This document shows positions 50,748 to 58,209 of a stretch of DNA of 64,000 bases, one piece after another; within the stretch, counting starts at the first letter, position 1, and each line of letters opens with the position of its first letter. The stretch spans positions 1 through 64,000 of the forward strand of contig CAVGCV010000012.1 in assembly GCA_963627995.1 (NCBI GenBank). Direction: 5' to 3'. Source of the DNA: UBA3839 sp963627995 (GTDB lineage: Bacteria; Bacteroidota; Bacteroidia; Bacteroidales; Bacteroidaceae). A program made the translations under genes and the position numbers. The notes beneath the pieces are model-generated. The model saw nothing but the letters and a program-made list of their open reading frames with translations. It did no database searches and was not told where the DNA came from.

Positions 50748-51464
50748 ATGAAACGCATCCTCACCCCCCTCCTTTCGTTCTTCCTGCTCGCCGCCAGCGC
50801 AAACGCGCAGGTGGGCGAACGCCGCACCGACCTCGCCGTTGGCGGAAGCGCCGGCTGGCTGCTCACGCGCGTGGATTTCACGCCCCGCATCAAGCAGGAC
50901 TACAAGCAGTCGCCCACGTTCGGCCTCACCGCGCGCTACGTGAGCGAAAAGTATTTTTCCTCCATCTGCGCCGTGCAGATGGAGCTCAACTACGCCGGAA
51001 TGGGATGGAAAGAGCGCATCGAAGACGGCTCGCTCAACGAGTACTCCCACAGCCTCCGCTACGTGCAGATGCCCCTGCTCATGCAAATGGGATGGGGACG
51101 CGAGCGGCGCGGCATGAAGTTTCTGTTCGAAGCAGGGCCGCAACTCGGCTACTGCCTGGGGACAAGCGAGACGCGCGGAGGCGAGGCGTGGGACCCCAGC
51201 AACCGCCCCAACCACGTGACCCACCAGTACGACCACGACATCGACCGCAAGTTCGACTACGGCATCACGGCCGGCCTCGGCGTGGAGATTTCCACCGCAG
51301 CCGGCCACTTCCTGCTGGAGGGACGCTACTACTACGGACTTTCCGACACGTACGACAGTTCAAAAAAGGGTTACTTCTCCCGGTCGGCCAACTCCGCCAT
51401 CGTGGTGAAGCTGAACTACCTCTTCGACCTCCACACCACGAAGGGCGACAAGGCCAGCCGCTAA
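50748..51464 (+). CDS. PorT-like outer membrane beta-barrel protein
   Basis: A 238-residue exported protein. Signal peptide MKRILTPLLSFFLLAASANA, then eight or so beta strands alternating with loops (for example AVGGSAGWLLTRVDFTP, YFSSICAVQMELNYAGMGW, LRYVQMPLLMQMGWG, KFLFEAGPQLGYCLG), ending in VVKLNYLFDLH. This is the porin-family/PorT small-barrel pattern common in Bacteroidetes. PorT itself is a type IX secretion component, but small barrels of this type are many and assignment to PorT is not secure. Probably co-transcribed with the LysM gene before and the thioesterase gene after (30-bp gap). Confidence 0.8.
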   Translation: MKRILTPLLSFFLLAASANAQVGERRTDLAVGGSAGWLLTRVDFTPRIKQDYKQSPTFGLTARYVSEKYFSSICAVQMELNYAGMGWKERIEDGSLNEYSHSLRYVQMPLLMQMGWGRERRGMKFLFEAGPQLGYCLGTSETRGGEAWDPSNRPNHVTHQYDHDIDRKFDYGITAGLGVEISTAAGHFLLEGRYYYGLSDTYDSSKKGYFSRSANSAIVVKLNYLFDLHTTKGDKASR

Positions 51465-51494
51465 GCCACAAATTACCAGCAACATACCAGAGAC

Positions 51495-51866
51495 ATGCTC
51501 ACCGAACAACTCACGCACACCAGCGCCGCCACCGTCACCGACAGACTGACAGCGCGCCACATGGGCAGTGGAGACCTCGACGTGCTCGCCACCCCCGCCA
51601 TGCTCGCCCTGATGGAGAACGCGGCCATGCTCGCCGTGTCCGACGAGCTGCCAGAGGGCTGCACCACGGTCGGCGGACAGATTTCCGCCACCCATCTGCG
51701 CCCGTCGAAAGTGGGCGCGACCGTCGAGGCAACGGCCACATTGACGCACATCGACGGCAAGAAGCTCACATTTACCCTCGCCGCCCGCGACGGCGGCATC
51801 CTCATCGGAGAGGGAACGCACCTGCGCTTCATCGTCGAGCGCGAGAAATTCATGTCCAGGCTCTGA
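51495..51866 (+). CDS. Hotdog-fold thioesterase
   Basis: A 123-residue single hotdog domain related to the fluoroacetyl-CoA thioesterase (FlK)-like group. The helix contains ATPAMLALMENAAMLAV, whose Glu is the likely catalytic base, followed by TTVGGQISATHLRPSKVGATVEA and KLTFTLAARDGG strands. It would hydrolyse an acyl-CoA; the substrate is unknown. Length matches the family. It is between the small barrel gene and the GH43 gene in a plus-strand run, with 30-31 bp gaps, and is probably a housekeeping metabolite-control enzyme. Confidence 0.88.
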   Translation: MLTEQLTHTSAATVTDRLTARHMGSGDLDVLATPAMLALMENAAMLAVSDELPEGCTTVGGQISATHLRPSKVGATVEATATLTHIDGKKLTFTLAARDGGILIGEGTHLRFIVEREKFMSRL

Positions 51867-51897
51867 CATTTCTTACCACACCAATACCTAACAAACT

Positions 51898-53853
51898 ATG
51901 CGAAAAAAAACATTCCTGACAGCCCTCGTCGCCTCCGCCCTCACCGCCACCGCGCTGGCGCAGACGGACGACGCGAAAGTCGCTTACCTCTTCACCTACT
52001 TCACGGGCAACGCCCCCGAGCAGGAGCAGGTGTGCTACGCCATCAGCGACGACGGCTACAACTACACGCCGCTCAACCACGGAAACCCCGTCATCCACAG
52101 CGACAGCATCGCCCTGACAGGCTGTGTGCGCGACCCGCACATACTCCGCGGTGAGGACGGACGCACCTTCTACATGGTCGTCACCGACATGCGCTCCTCG
52201 CTGGGGTGGTCGTCGAACCGCGGGCTGGTGCTGATGAAATCAACCGACCTCATCCATTGGCAACACGCCACCGTGCACTTCCCCACCAAGTACCCCAAGC
52301 ACTGGGGCAACGTGACGCGCGTGTGGGCGCCGCAAACCATCTACGACCCGCAGGCGCGCCGCTACATGGTGTACTACTCGCTGCGCACGAGCGACAGCGA
52401 CTCCTACGACAAAATCTACTACTCCTACGTCAATGACGACTTCACAGACCTCACCGGCGAGCCCACGTACCTGTTCGACAACGGCGCCGCCACCATCGAC
52501 GGCGACATCGTTTTCAACACCGACGACAATATCTTCCACCTCTTCTACAAGAGCGAGAGCGGACGCGGCATTTACCAGGCGACCGCCAAAAGCCTGACCG
52601 CCGCGCCCGGACAGAGGCCCGGCAGCCAATGGACCAAAGTCGAAGGCAACGTGGAACAGACGAAAGAAGCGGTCGAGGGCGTGGGCGTGTGCCGCAGCCT
52701 CGACGGCAAGTCGTGGATCGTGATGTACGACTGCTACATGAACGGGCACTACCAGTTCTGCAAAAGCGCCGACCTGAAGCACTTCGAACTCGTGCAGAAC
52801 ACGGAAACCAAGGGAAAATTCACCCCGCGCCACGGAACCATCGTGCCAATCACCCAAGCCGAGAAGGCACGCCTGCTGAAAGAGTACGGCAACCACGCCA
52901 ACCCCATACTCCCCGGATTCCACGCCGATCCGGAAATCCTCTACTCCCACAAGACGGGCAAGTACTACATCTACTCCACCACCGACGGCGTGAAAGGCTG
53001 GGGAGGATGGACGTTCAGCGCGTTCTCCTCCACCGACCTCACCACCTGGACCGACGAGGGAACGGTGCTCGACGTGAAAAGCGACCAAGTGCCTTGGGCG
53101 CGCGGCAACGCATGGGCGCCCGCCATCGAGGAAATAAAGCAACAGGACGGCACATACAAGTACTACCTCTACTACAGCGCCGACGCCGGCCGTCGCAAGG
53201 AAATAGGCGTGGCCGTCGCGGACGACCCCGCCGGGCCGTTCGTCGACTTCGGCAAGCCAATCGTCAGCGACTCGCCCGTGGGGCGCGGCCAGCAAATCGA
53301 CGTCGACGTCTTCACCGACCCCAAGAGCGGCAAGCACTACCTCTATTGGGGCAACGGCTACATGGCCGGCGCGGAACTCAACCCCGACATGACGAGCATC
53401 AAGCAGGAAACCGTCACAGTGATGACGCCCGAGGGAGGCACCCTGCAGACCTGGCAGTACAGAGAAGCCCCCTACGTGTTCTGCCGCAAGGGAACGTACT
53501 ATTTCCTCTGGTCCGTCGACGACACCGGGTCGCCCAACTACCACGTCTGCTACGGCACGGCCAAGTCGCCGCTCGGCCCCATCACCATCGCCGCACGCCC
53601 CACCATCCTGAGCCAGGTGCCCGAGGACGGGCTCTACGGCACGGCGCACAACGCCGTGCTGCAAGTGCCCGGCCGCGACGAGTGGTACATCGTCTACCAC
53701 CGCATCAACAAGCACTACCTCGAGCGCAGCCTCGGCCCCGGCTTCCACCGCGAAGTGTGCATCGACCGCATGACGTTCGACAAGAAGGGGAACATCGTGC
53801 CGGTGCGCCCCACACTCGAAGGCCCCGCGCCGCTCCGCGCAAAGAAGAAATGA
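51898..53853 (+). CDS. Tandem GH43 glycoside hydrolase
   Basis: A 651-residue exported enzyme with signal peptide MRKKTFLTALVASALTATALAQ and two five-bladed propeller domains. Domain 1 (about 28-325) has GCVRDPHILR, VWAPQTIYD and EGVGVCRSLDGKSWIVMYD. Domain 2 (about 333-640) has the classical set: PGFHADPEILYS (base Asp), QIDVDVFTD, REAPYVFCRKGTYYF (acid Glu) and YGTAHNAVL. GH43 enzymes release arabinose or xylose from plant polysaccharides. The two halves are not close copies, so they may have different specificity. The stop overlaps the next gene by four bases (ATGA at 53850). Confidence 0.9.
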   Translation: MRKKTFLTALVASALTATALAQTDDAKVAYLFTYFTGNAPEQEQVCYAISDDGYNYTPLNHGNPVIHSDSIALTGCVRDPHILRGEDGRTFYMVVTDMRSSLGWSSNRGLVLMKSTDLIHWQHATVHFPTKYPKHWGNVTRVWAPQTIYDPQARRYMVYYSLRTSDSDSYDKIYYSYVNDDFTDLTGEPTYLFDNGAATIDGDIVFNTDDNIFHLFYKSESGRGIYQATAKSLTAAPGQRPGSQWTKVEGNVEQTKEAVEGVGVCRSLDGKSWIVMYDCYMNGHYQFCKSADLKHFELVQNTETKGKFTPRHGTIVPITQAEKARLLKEYGNHANPILPGFHADPEILYSHKTGKYYIYSTTDGVKGWGGWTFSAFSSTDLTTWTDEGTVLDVKSDQVPWARGNAWAPAIEEIKQQDGTYKYYLYYSADAGRRKEIGVAVADDPAGPFVDFGKPIVSDSPVGRGQQIDVDVFTDPKSGKHYLYWGNGYMAGAELNPDMTSIKQETVTVMTPEGGTLQTWQYREAPYVFCRKGTYYFLWSVDDTGSPNYHVCYGTAKSPLGPITIAARPTILSQVPEDGLYGTAHNAVLQVPGRDEWYIVYHRINKHYLERSLGPGFHREVCIDRMTFDKKGNIVPVRPTLEGPAPLRAKKK

Positions 53854-54509
53854 GCGCAGCGAGAACCATCCTGTTCGACCTCGACGGGACACTCCTCGAC
53901 ACGCTCGACGACCTCATGGCAAGCGTCAATCACGCGCTTGCCCTCCACGCCCTTCCCCTCCGCAGCCGCGACGAGGTGCGGCGCGCGCTCGGCAACGGAG
54001 TGGTTGCGCTGGTGCGCGAGTCCATGCCCGGCGCGGCGGACGACGAGGCCCTGTGCGACAGCGTGCTGGCCGACTTCCGCTGCCACTACGCGGCGCACAG
54101 CCTCGACCGCACCCGCCCCTACGACGGCATTCCCGCCCTGCTGCGCGAATGCCGCCTCCGCAGCCTGGACACGGCCATCGTGAGCAACAAGCCCGACGCC
54201 GTCGTGCAGGAGCTGCGCCGCCGCTTCTTCGCGGACACCATCGGCCTGGCGCTCGGCGAGCAGCAGCCCGCCGTGCGCCGCAAGCCCGCCCCCGACATGG
54301 TGCTGCGCGCCATGGAGCGGCTCGGGGCCGACGCGGCGGCGACAACCTACGTGGGCGACAGCGAGGTGGACCTTGCCACGGCGCGCAACGCCGGCATCCC
54401 CTGCGTGGCGGTGGCGTGGGGCTTCCGCACGCCCGGGTTCTTGGCCGTGCATGGCGCGCAGACCATCATCTCGCACCCCTCCGAGCTCTTCGCCGCACTC
54501 GGGATTTGA
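53850..54509 (+). CDS. HAD-superfamily phosphatase (Gph/PGP-like)
   Basis: A 219-residue haloacid dehalogenase-type phosphatase close to phosphoglycolate phosphatase. Motif I is LFDLDGTLLDTLDDL with the nucleophile Asp, motif II is AIVSNKPD, motif III is the Lys in RRKPAPDMVL, and motif IV is VGDSEVDLATARNAG. A helical cap (about 18-90) marks subclass I. The ATG at 53850 lies inside the GH43 stop codon, so the two are translationally coupled. Substrate uncertain: phosphoglycolate or a sugar phosphate. It is followed directly by repeat array E. Confidence 0.9.
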   Translation: MSAARTILFDLDGTLLDTLDDLMASVNHALALHALPLRSRDEVRRALGNGVVALVRESMPGAADDEALCDSVLADFRCHYAAHSLDRTRPYDGIPALLRECRLRSLDTAIVSNKPDAVVQELRRRFFADTIGLALGEQQPAVRRKPAPDMVLRAMERLGADAAATTYVGDSEVDLATARNAGIPCVAVAWGFRTPGFLAVHGAQTIISHPSELFAALGI

Positions 54510-54511
54510 CC

Positions 54512-54710
54512 TGTCCGCAGCCCCCGGGAAAAGCATTCGCAGCAACGCGAAAATTCCGGCGCACTGAAAAATATTTTTCAGTGCGCCGGAATTTTATTTT
54601 CAGTGCGCTGCCGCGAAACGTCGCAGTGCGCTCAAAATAAATTTTCAGTGCGCTCAAAATTTATTTCCAGCGCACCGCCCTTTCCTCTGCGGCGCGGCGT
54701 GTCCGCAACC
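54512..54710. repeat. 22-bp periodic repeat array E
   Basis: Unit cores lie at 54515 (CCGCAG), 54537 (TCGCAG), 54559 (GCGCAC), 54581 and 54603 (GTGCGC), 54626 (GTGCGC, one base late), 54648 (GTGCGC), 54670 (GCGCAC) and 54692 (GCGCGG). It contains a perfect 46-bp palindrome at 54550-54595, centred on an AT spacer. The array begins right after the phosphatase stop in the convergent gap before secG. No gene is seen in 54711-54854, which is GC-rich. Confidence 0.87.
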
Positions 54711-54854
54711 TTGCCGCCGGCAGCAGCCGCCCGCCAGCGGAGCGGGCACAAAAAAGCGGCGCGCCCGGAGTTTCCTCCCGGTGCGCCGCCATGGCTTTAT
54801 CTGCGCGCGCGGACGGAAAGCCAAGCGCACTTCCTCCGCGCTGCGAACGCCGCC

Positions 54855-55202
54855 TTACTGCTGCGGCTGTTGGGCGGGAGCAGCGTCGCCCTGCGCCTCG
54901 GGGGCAGCCGTGGGGAACGACGCGGGCGCGGTCTGCGCGGGCACAGCCTCCGGAAGCAGCGGCTTCTCCTCCACCTCCACGCGGCCGACGAACGCCGACG
55001 ACACGACGCTCAGGACGACCATCGCCGCCGCGAGCGTCCACGTGGCTTTCTCCAGGAAGTCCGTCGTCTTGCGCACGCCCATAATTTGGTTCGACGAGGA
55101 GAAGCCCGAGGCGAGCCCGCCGCCCTTGCTCTCTTGGATGAGGACGATACCAATCATCAGTATGGATGCCAGTATCACGAGTACAATAATCAGTGTGTAC
55201 AT
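54855..55202 (-). CDS. secG: Preprotein translocase subunit SecG
   Basis: A 115-residue SecG, the small accessory subunit of the SecYEG channel. Two membrane helices (about 3-22 and 56-75) flank the conserved cytoplasmic loop QESKGGGLASGFSSSNQIMGVRKTTDFLEK. The C-terminus after residue 78 is an Ala/Pro/Glu/Gln-rich tail typical of Bacteroidetes SecG. A full promoter (55310-55341) lies inside the 3' end of the upstream TPR-like gene, giving a leader of about 100 nt, so secG can be expressed separately. Confidence 0.94.
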   Translation of the reverse strand: MYTLIIVLVILASILMIGIVLIQESKGGGLASGFSSSNQIMGVRKTTDFLEKATWTLAAAMVVLSVVSSAFVGRVEVEEKPLLPEAVPAQTAPASFPTAAPEAQGDAAPAQQPQQ

Positions 55203-55247
55203 GCTATGAGTTTTTGTTTGTTGTGTTCGGGAATTCCTGCCGCCGCG

Positions 55248-56024
55248 CTATGCCTCCCGTGCCGTCGCGCCGTCGCCGACAATCACTTGCAGCAGTTTCA
55301 TTTGGGGGGCAAAGTTAGCCTTTTTTTCGGGATTGGTCAAACTTATCTTGCTTAATATTTCAAGCGCCTCGGCGTAGCGCCCCTGCTTGATGTAGATGTT
55401 GGCGATGTTCTCGTTGTACAGCCCGCCCTCGTCGAGATGCGAGCAGTCGTCGGGCACGAGCAGCTCGTCGTCGTCGAGCTCGGCCAGCGCGTAGCGCTGC
55501 TTCCCTTTGGTCTGCTCGATGAACGTGTCTATGAGCTCGGCGCCGCGGAGCTGCGCGCCGCCCTCGCCGGCCGCGTCTTCTTCCGGGCTGTCCTGCATGG
55601 CGAGGAAGGCGGCGTAGTCCGACGTGACCTCGGCCACCGTGGGCTTGGCGTGTGGAGCTGCCGGAACGGCCTCGCCGGCGGCGGGCGCGTCGTGGGTGGC
55701 CAGGAAGCTGTCGATGAGCGAAAGGGTGCGGTTCCCGTCGCCCTCCGTCTCGATCGGCATGTCGCGGCGCGGCGCTCCCTCGACCTCGATGGCGTAGTGG
55801 CGCTGCTCGAAGAGCTGGAAGAGGGCGGCGCGGTCGGGCACCATCAGGCTGGCCTTGGCGAGCTCGGCGCCGAATTCCTGCCTGCGCAGGACGAACAGGT
55901 TGTTCACATAGAGCAGCCGCGCGGCTTGGTAGAACGGGTACTGCTCCACAAGCATGCGCAGCTCGTGGAGCGAGCGTTCGTCCATCGAGGCGGAATCGGA
56001 CATGAGTTTGTCGATGTCTAGCAC
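55248..56024 (-). CDS. Tetratricopeptide-like protein
   Basis: A 258-residue soluble protein. The N-terminal part (LDIDKLMSDSASMDERSL, ELRMLVEQYPFYQAARLLYVNNLF) is a helical region seen in Bacteroidetes proteins of unknown role. The middle is acidic and Pro/Ala-rich (about 115-195). The C-terminus has one clear TPR-type helix pair (YNENIANIYIKQGRYAEALEILSKISLTNPEK in segments). No ATG fits the conserved start, so I use the GTG at 56024; the ATG at 56003 is the alternative. A full promoter lies at 56091-56121. Upstream of secG but its role is unknown. Confidence 0.78.
   Translation of the reverse strand: MLDIDKLMSDSASMDERSLHELRMLVEQYPFYQAARLLYVNNLFVLRRQEFGAELAKASLMVPDRAALFQLFEQRHYAIEVEGAPRRDMPIETEGDGNRTLSLIDSFLATHDAPAAGEAVPAAPHAKPTVAEVTSDYAAFLAMQDSPEEDAAGEGGAQLRGAELIDTFIEQTKGKQRYALAELDDDELLVPDDCSHLDEGGLYNENIANIYIKQGRYAEALEILSKISLTNPEKKANFAPQMKLLQVIVGDGATAREA
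55310..55341 (-). promoter_or_regulatory. Intragenic promoter for secG
   Basis: On the minus strand TTTG (55338-55341), 20 nt, then TAACTTTG (55310-55317), within the last 95 bases of the TPR-like gene. Transcription would start near 55303. Confidence 0.65.
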
Positions 56025-56090
56025 GGTGTTTCCCGCGACCGGAAGGTTAATCGGTGTGCAGATGAAGGTCGTCGTCTCTGTCGCGGTTTG

Positions 56091-56121
56091 CAAAATTAGG
56101 CAGAATGTTTGGATTTGCAAA
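56091..56121 (-). promoter_or_regulatory. Promoter of the TPR-like gene
   Basis: On the minus strand TTTG (56118-56121), 19 nt, then TAATTTTG (56091-56098). The leader is about 60 nt. Confidence 0.8.
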
Positions 56122-56146
56122 ACAAAGCCGTTGCAAATCCCAGGCG

Positions 56147-56908
56147 TCACCGGAAATCGGGATGGACGTACTGCCCCTTTCGGCGCGTGGTGAAGCCCCA
56201 ATGGACGGCGTGCGCCGGACAGGCGTGGTAGCAGCGCAGGCAGAGGGCGCAGTCGTCGCCCCACACGGGCCTGCGCTCCGCCATGCGGATGTTGCGCAGG
56301 GGGCACTGGCGTGCGCAGAGTTGGCAGCCGGTGCACTTGCCGTTCGTGCGGAACAGGCGCGCGGTGATGAGGAACCTGTTGAAGAACGGGCGCACGACGC
56401 GGCTCTTTACCCACTTGAACGGGCCTGGTATCGTGTCGAATACGCGCGTGCGCCGCAAGCGGACGGCCTCGGCGACAGTGTCGATGCGTTGCCGCGCCGC
56501 ATCGAGCTTCCGCCGCTCTTGCGCCGGCGCATCGACATCGAAGCCCGGCAGGCAAACGTAGCTTTCGGGCATTCGGACGGCATAGCCCGACGCGCATGTC
56601 CACCCCCTGCGCGCGACAATCCGGCAGAACAGCTCTGCGGTCTGCCCCGTGTCGTCGCCGCAGGTGGTGACGAAATAGACATAGCCCACGCCCTCGGCGC
56701 GCAACTGTCCGACAAACCGCTCCACGACGGCCGGCACGCCCCATCCGTAGCATGGGAACACGAAGCCCAGCGCCTCGCCGGGACGCAGCGCATGGGCCCT
56801 CGGAGCGCGCAGCTCGTCGGGGATGAAGCGGAGCTCGTCATGGAGCAGGTGCGCCAGCGTAGCCGCCACATGGCGCGAGTTGCCGACTCCTGAGAAATAG
56901 AAAATCAT
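56147..56908 (-). CDS. EFR1-family flavodoxin-ferredoxin protein
   Basis: A 253-residue fusion of a flavodoxin-like domain (about 1-160; FMN loop YFSGVGNSRHVA, central VFPCYGWGVPAVVERFV) and a C-terminal ferredoxin with two [4Fe-4S] motifs: CTGCQLCARQCP and CALCLRCYHACP. EFR1 proteins are putative electron-transfer proteins of anaerobes; the partner is unknown. The ATG at 56908 fits the family's N-terminus (MIFYFSGVGNS). It is on the same strand as corA upstream (115-bp gap) and the TPR gene downstream. It could serve the oxygen-defence proteins at 34-42 kb, but nothing in the context shows this. Confidence 0.92.
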   Translation of the reverse strand: MIFYFSGVGNSRHVAATLAHLLHDELRFIPDELRAPRAHALRPGEALGFVFPCYGWGVPAVVERFVGQLRAEGVGYVYFVTTCGDDTGQTAELFCRIVARRGWTCASGYAVRMPESYVCLPGFDVDAPAQERRKLDAARQRIDTVAEAVRLRRTRVFDTIPGPFKWVKSRVVRPFFNRFLITARLFRTNGKCTGCQLCARQCPLRNIRMAERRPVWGDDCALCLRCYHACPAHAVHWGFTTRRKGQYVHPDFR

Positions 56909-57023
56909 GGGATGCTGGAGGTTGTGAGGTTCGGAGGCGCGCCGTTTCCGGCGCGCATGCGCGTCCGCGGCGCCTGACGCTCGCGGCGCGGCAGCCCCTG
57001 GCGTGCGCCGCCGTCCTCGCCGG

Positions 57024-57950
57024 TTAAATCCATTTTTGCTTTCTGAACCAAAGCCAGGACAGGACGGTTGTCAGCGCGGAAACAATCAGAGCGAGGGGGA
57101 AGCCCCACGGATTGGCCTCCATGCCGTTGATGAGGTTCATGCCGAGGAGTGAGGCGATGAGCGTGGGGAACATGATGATCATGTTGAGGGAGGTCAGCAC
57201 GCGCATCACCTTGTTCATGTTGTTGTTGATGACCGCCGCATAGGTTTCCATCGTGGCATTGAGGATGTTGATGTAGATGGCGGTGGTCTCGCGCGCCTGG
57301 TTCATCTCGATGTTCACGTCCTCGATGAGCTCCGCGTCGAGTTCATCGACCGGAAGGCGGAACTTCAGCTTTGAGAGCAGGGTTTCGTTGCCACGGATGG
57401 ACGTCGCGAAGTAAGTAAGGCTGTCCTGCAGGCGCGAAAGGTTCACGAGGTCCTGGTTGTCAATCTGCCCTCCAAGGTTTCGCTTGGCTTTCTCAATCAG
57501 TCCGTTCACTTGCTTCAGATACTTCAAGTACCACACCGACGCCGACAGGAAAAGGCGGAACACGAGGTCGGCCGCGTCGGAAAAGCCCGACAGACGGCGC
57601 TGCTGGTGATTGACGAAATCGACCATCATGCGTGTTTCCTGGTTGCAAATGGTGACGACGACATCGCCCTTGACAACCACGCCAAGCGGGATGGTCGTGT
57701 AAGGCGAGCGCGAATTGATGCTCTTGAGATGTGGGATGCGGAGGATGATCATGAGCCATCCCTCGTCGTAGTCGTAGCGCGCGCGCTCGTCGGCATCCGC
57801 AACGTCGGTGATGAAGTAGTCCGGCATGTGGAGCTTGTTGACCAAGAAGTCCACATCTTCCTCCACAGGGCAAGTGACCTGTACCCAGCAGTTCGGCTTC
57901 CACTCCTCTACGGGTGTAATGCCATTCTTTGTGTTCCAGAATGTACGCAT
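57024..57950 (-). CDS. corA: CorA-family magnesium/divalent cation transporter
   Basis: A 308-residue CorA protein forming a pentameric channel for Mg2+ (or Co2+/Ni2+). A large N-terminal cytoplasmic domain (about 1-245) has VTCPVEEDVDFLVNKLHMPD and the long stalk helix near KLKFRLPVDELDAELIEDV. Two C-terminal membrane helices follow; the first ends in the selectivity motif GMN (SLLGMNLINGMEANPWG). The basic C-terminus WFRKQKWI is typical. The gene has a full promoter at 58090-58120 and a leader of about 130 nt with a hairpin next to the start codon. Confidence 0.94.
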   Translation of the reverse strand: MRTFWNTKNGITPVEEWKPNCWVQVTCPVEEDVDFLVNKLHMPDYFITDVADADERARYDYDEGWLMIILRIPHLKSINSRSPYTTIPLGVVVKGDVVVTICNQETRMMVDFVNHQQRRLSGFSDAADLVFRLFLSASVWYLKYLKQVNGLIEKAKRNLGGQIDNQDLVNLSRLQDSLTYFATSIRGNETLLSKLKFRLPVDELDAELIEDVNIEMNQARETTAIYINILNATMETYAAVINNNMNKVMRVLTSLNMIIMFPTLIASLLGMNLINGMEANPWGFPLALIVSALTTVLSWLWFRKQKWI

Positions 57951-57955
57951 GTGTC

Positions 57956-58001
57956 TGAATCTTTACGAATTTGGACAAGAATAAAAGGTGGTAAAGATTC
58001 A
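57956..58001 (-). promoter_or_regulatory. Leader hairpin directly upstream of corA
   Basis: An 11-bp perfect stem: GTAAAGATTCA (57991-58001) with TGAATCTTTAC (57956-57966), a 24-nt loop between. In the transcript the 3' arm ends five bases before the corA ATG and could hide the ribosome site. I do not recognise it as a known riboswitch. Confidence 0.5.
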
Positions 58002-58089
58002 GCAGTAACAGAATCCTTATCCCTCGCGCTTGTCGCTATTCGCCGGATAATCGTCCATAAGGGTGAATGATGGTTTGGTTTTCAGCGTG

Positions 58090-58120
58090 CAAAATTAGCG
58101 CATTTTGCACGAAGCGCAAA
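58090..58120 (-). promoter_or_regulatory. Promoter of corA
   Basis: On the minus strand TTTG (58117-58120), 19 nt, then TAATTTTG (58090-58097). A 10-bp inverted repeat (58086-58095 with 58102-58111) overlaps the -7 element and could be an operator. Confidence 0.75.
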
Positions 58121-58209
58121 ACGTTGCTTAGAAAAATTGGAGGAGACGGCGGGAAAAGGACGGCATGCGAAGCCGCAGGCAAAGGACTTCGCGGCTGCCG
58201 TCCCCCCTC

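Noticed and set aside
57951..58083. A known Mg2+ riboswitch (M-box) in the corA leader
   Set aside because: The leader is short and lacks the M-box conserved segments; only a simple hairpin is visible.
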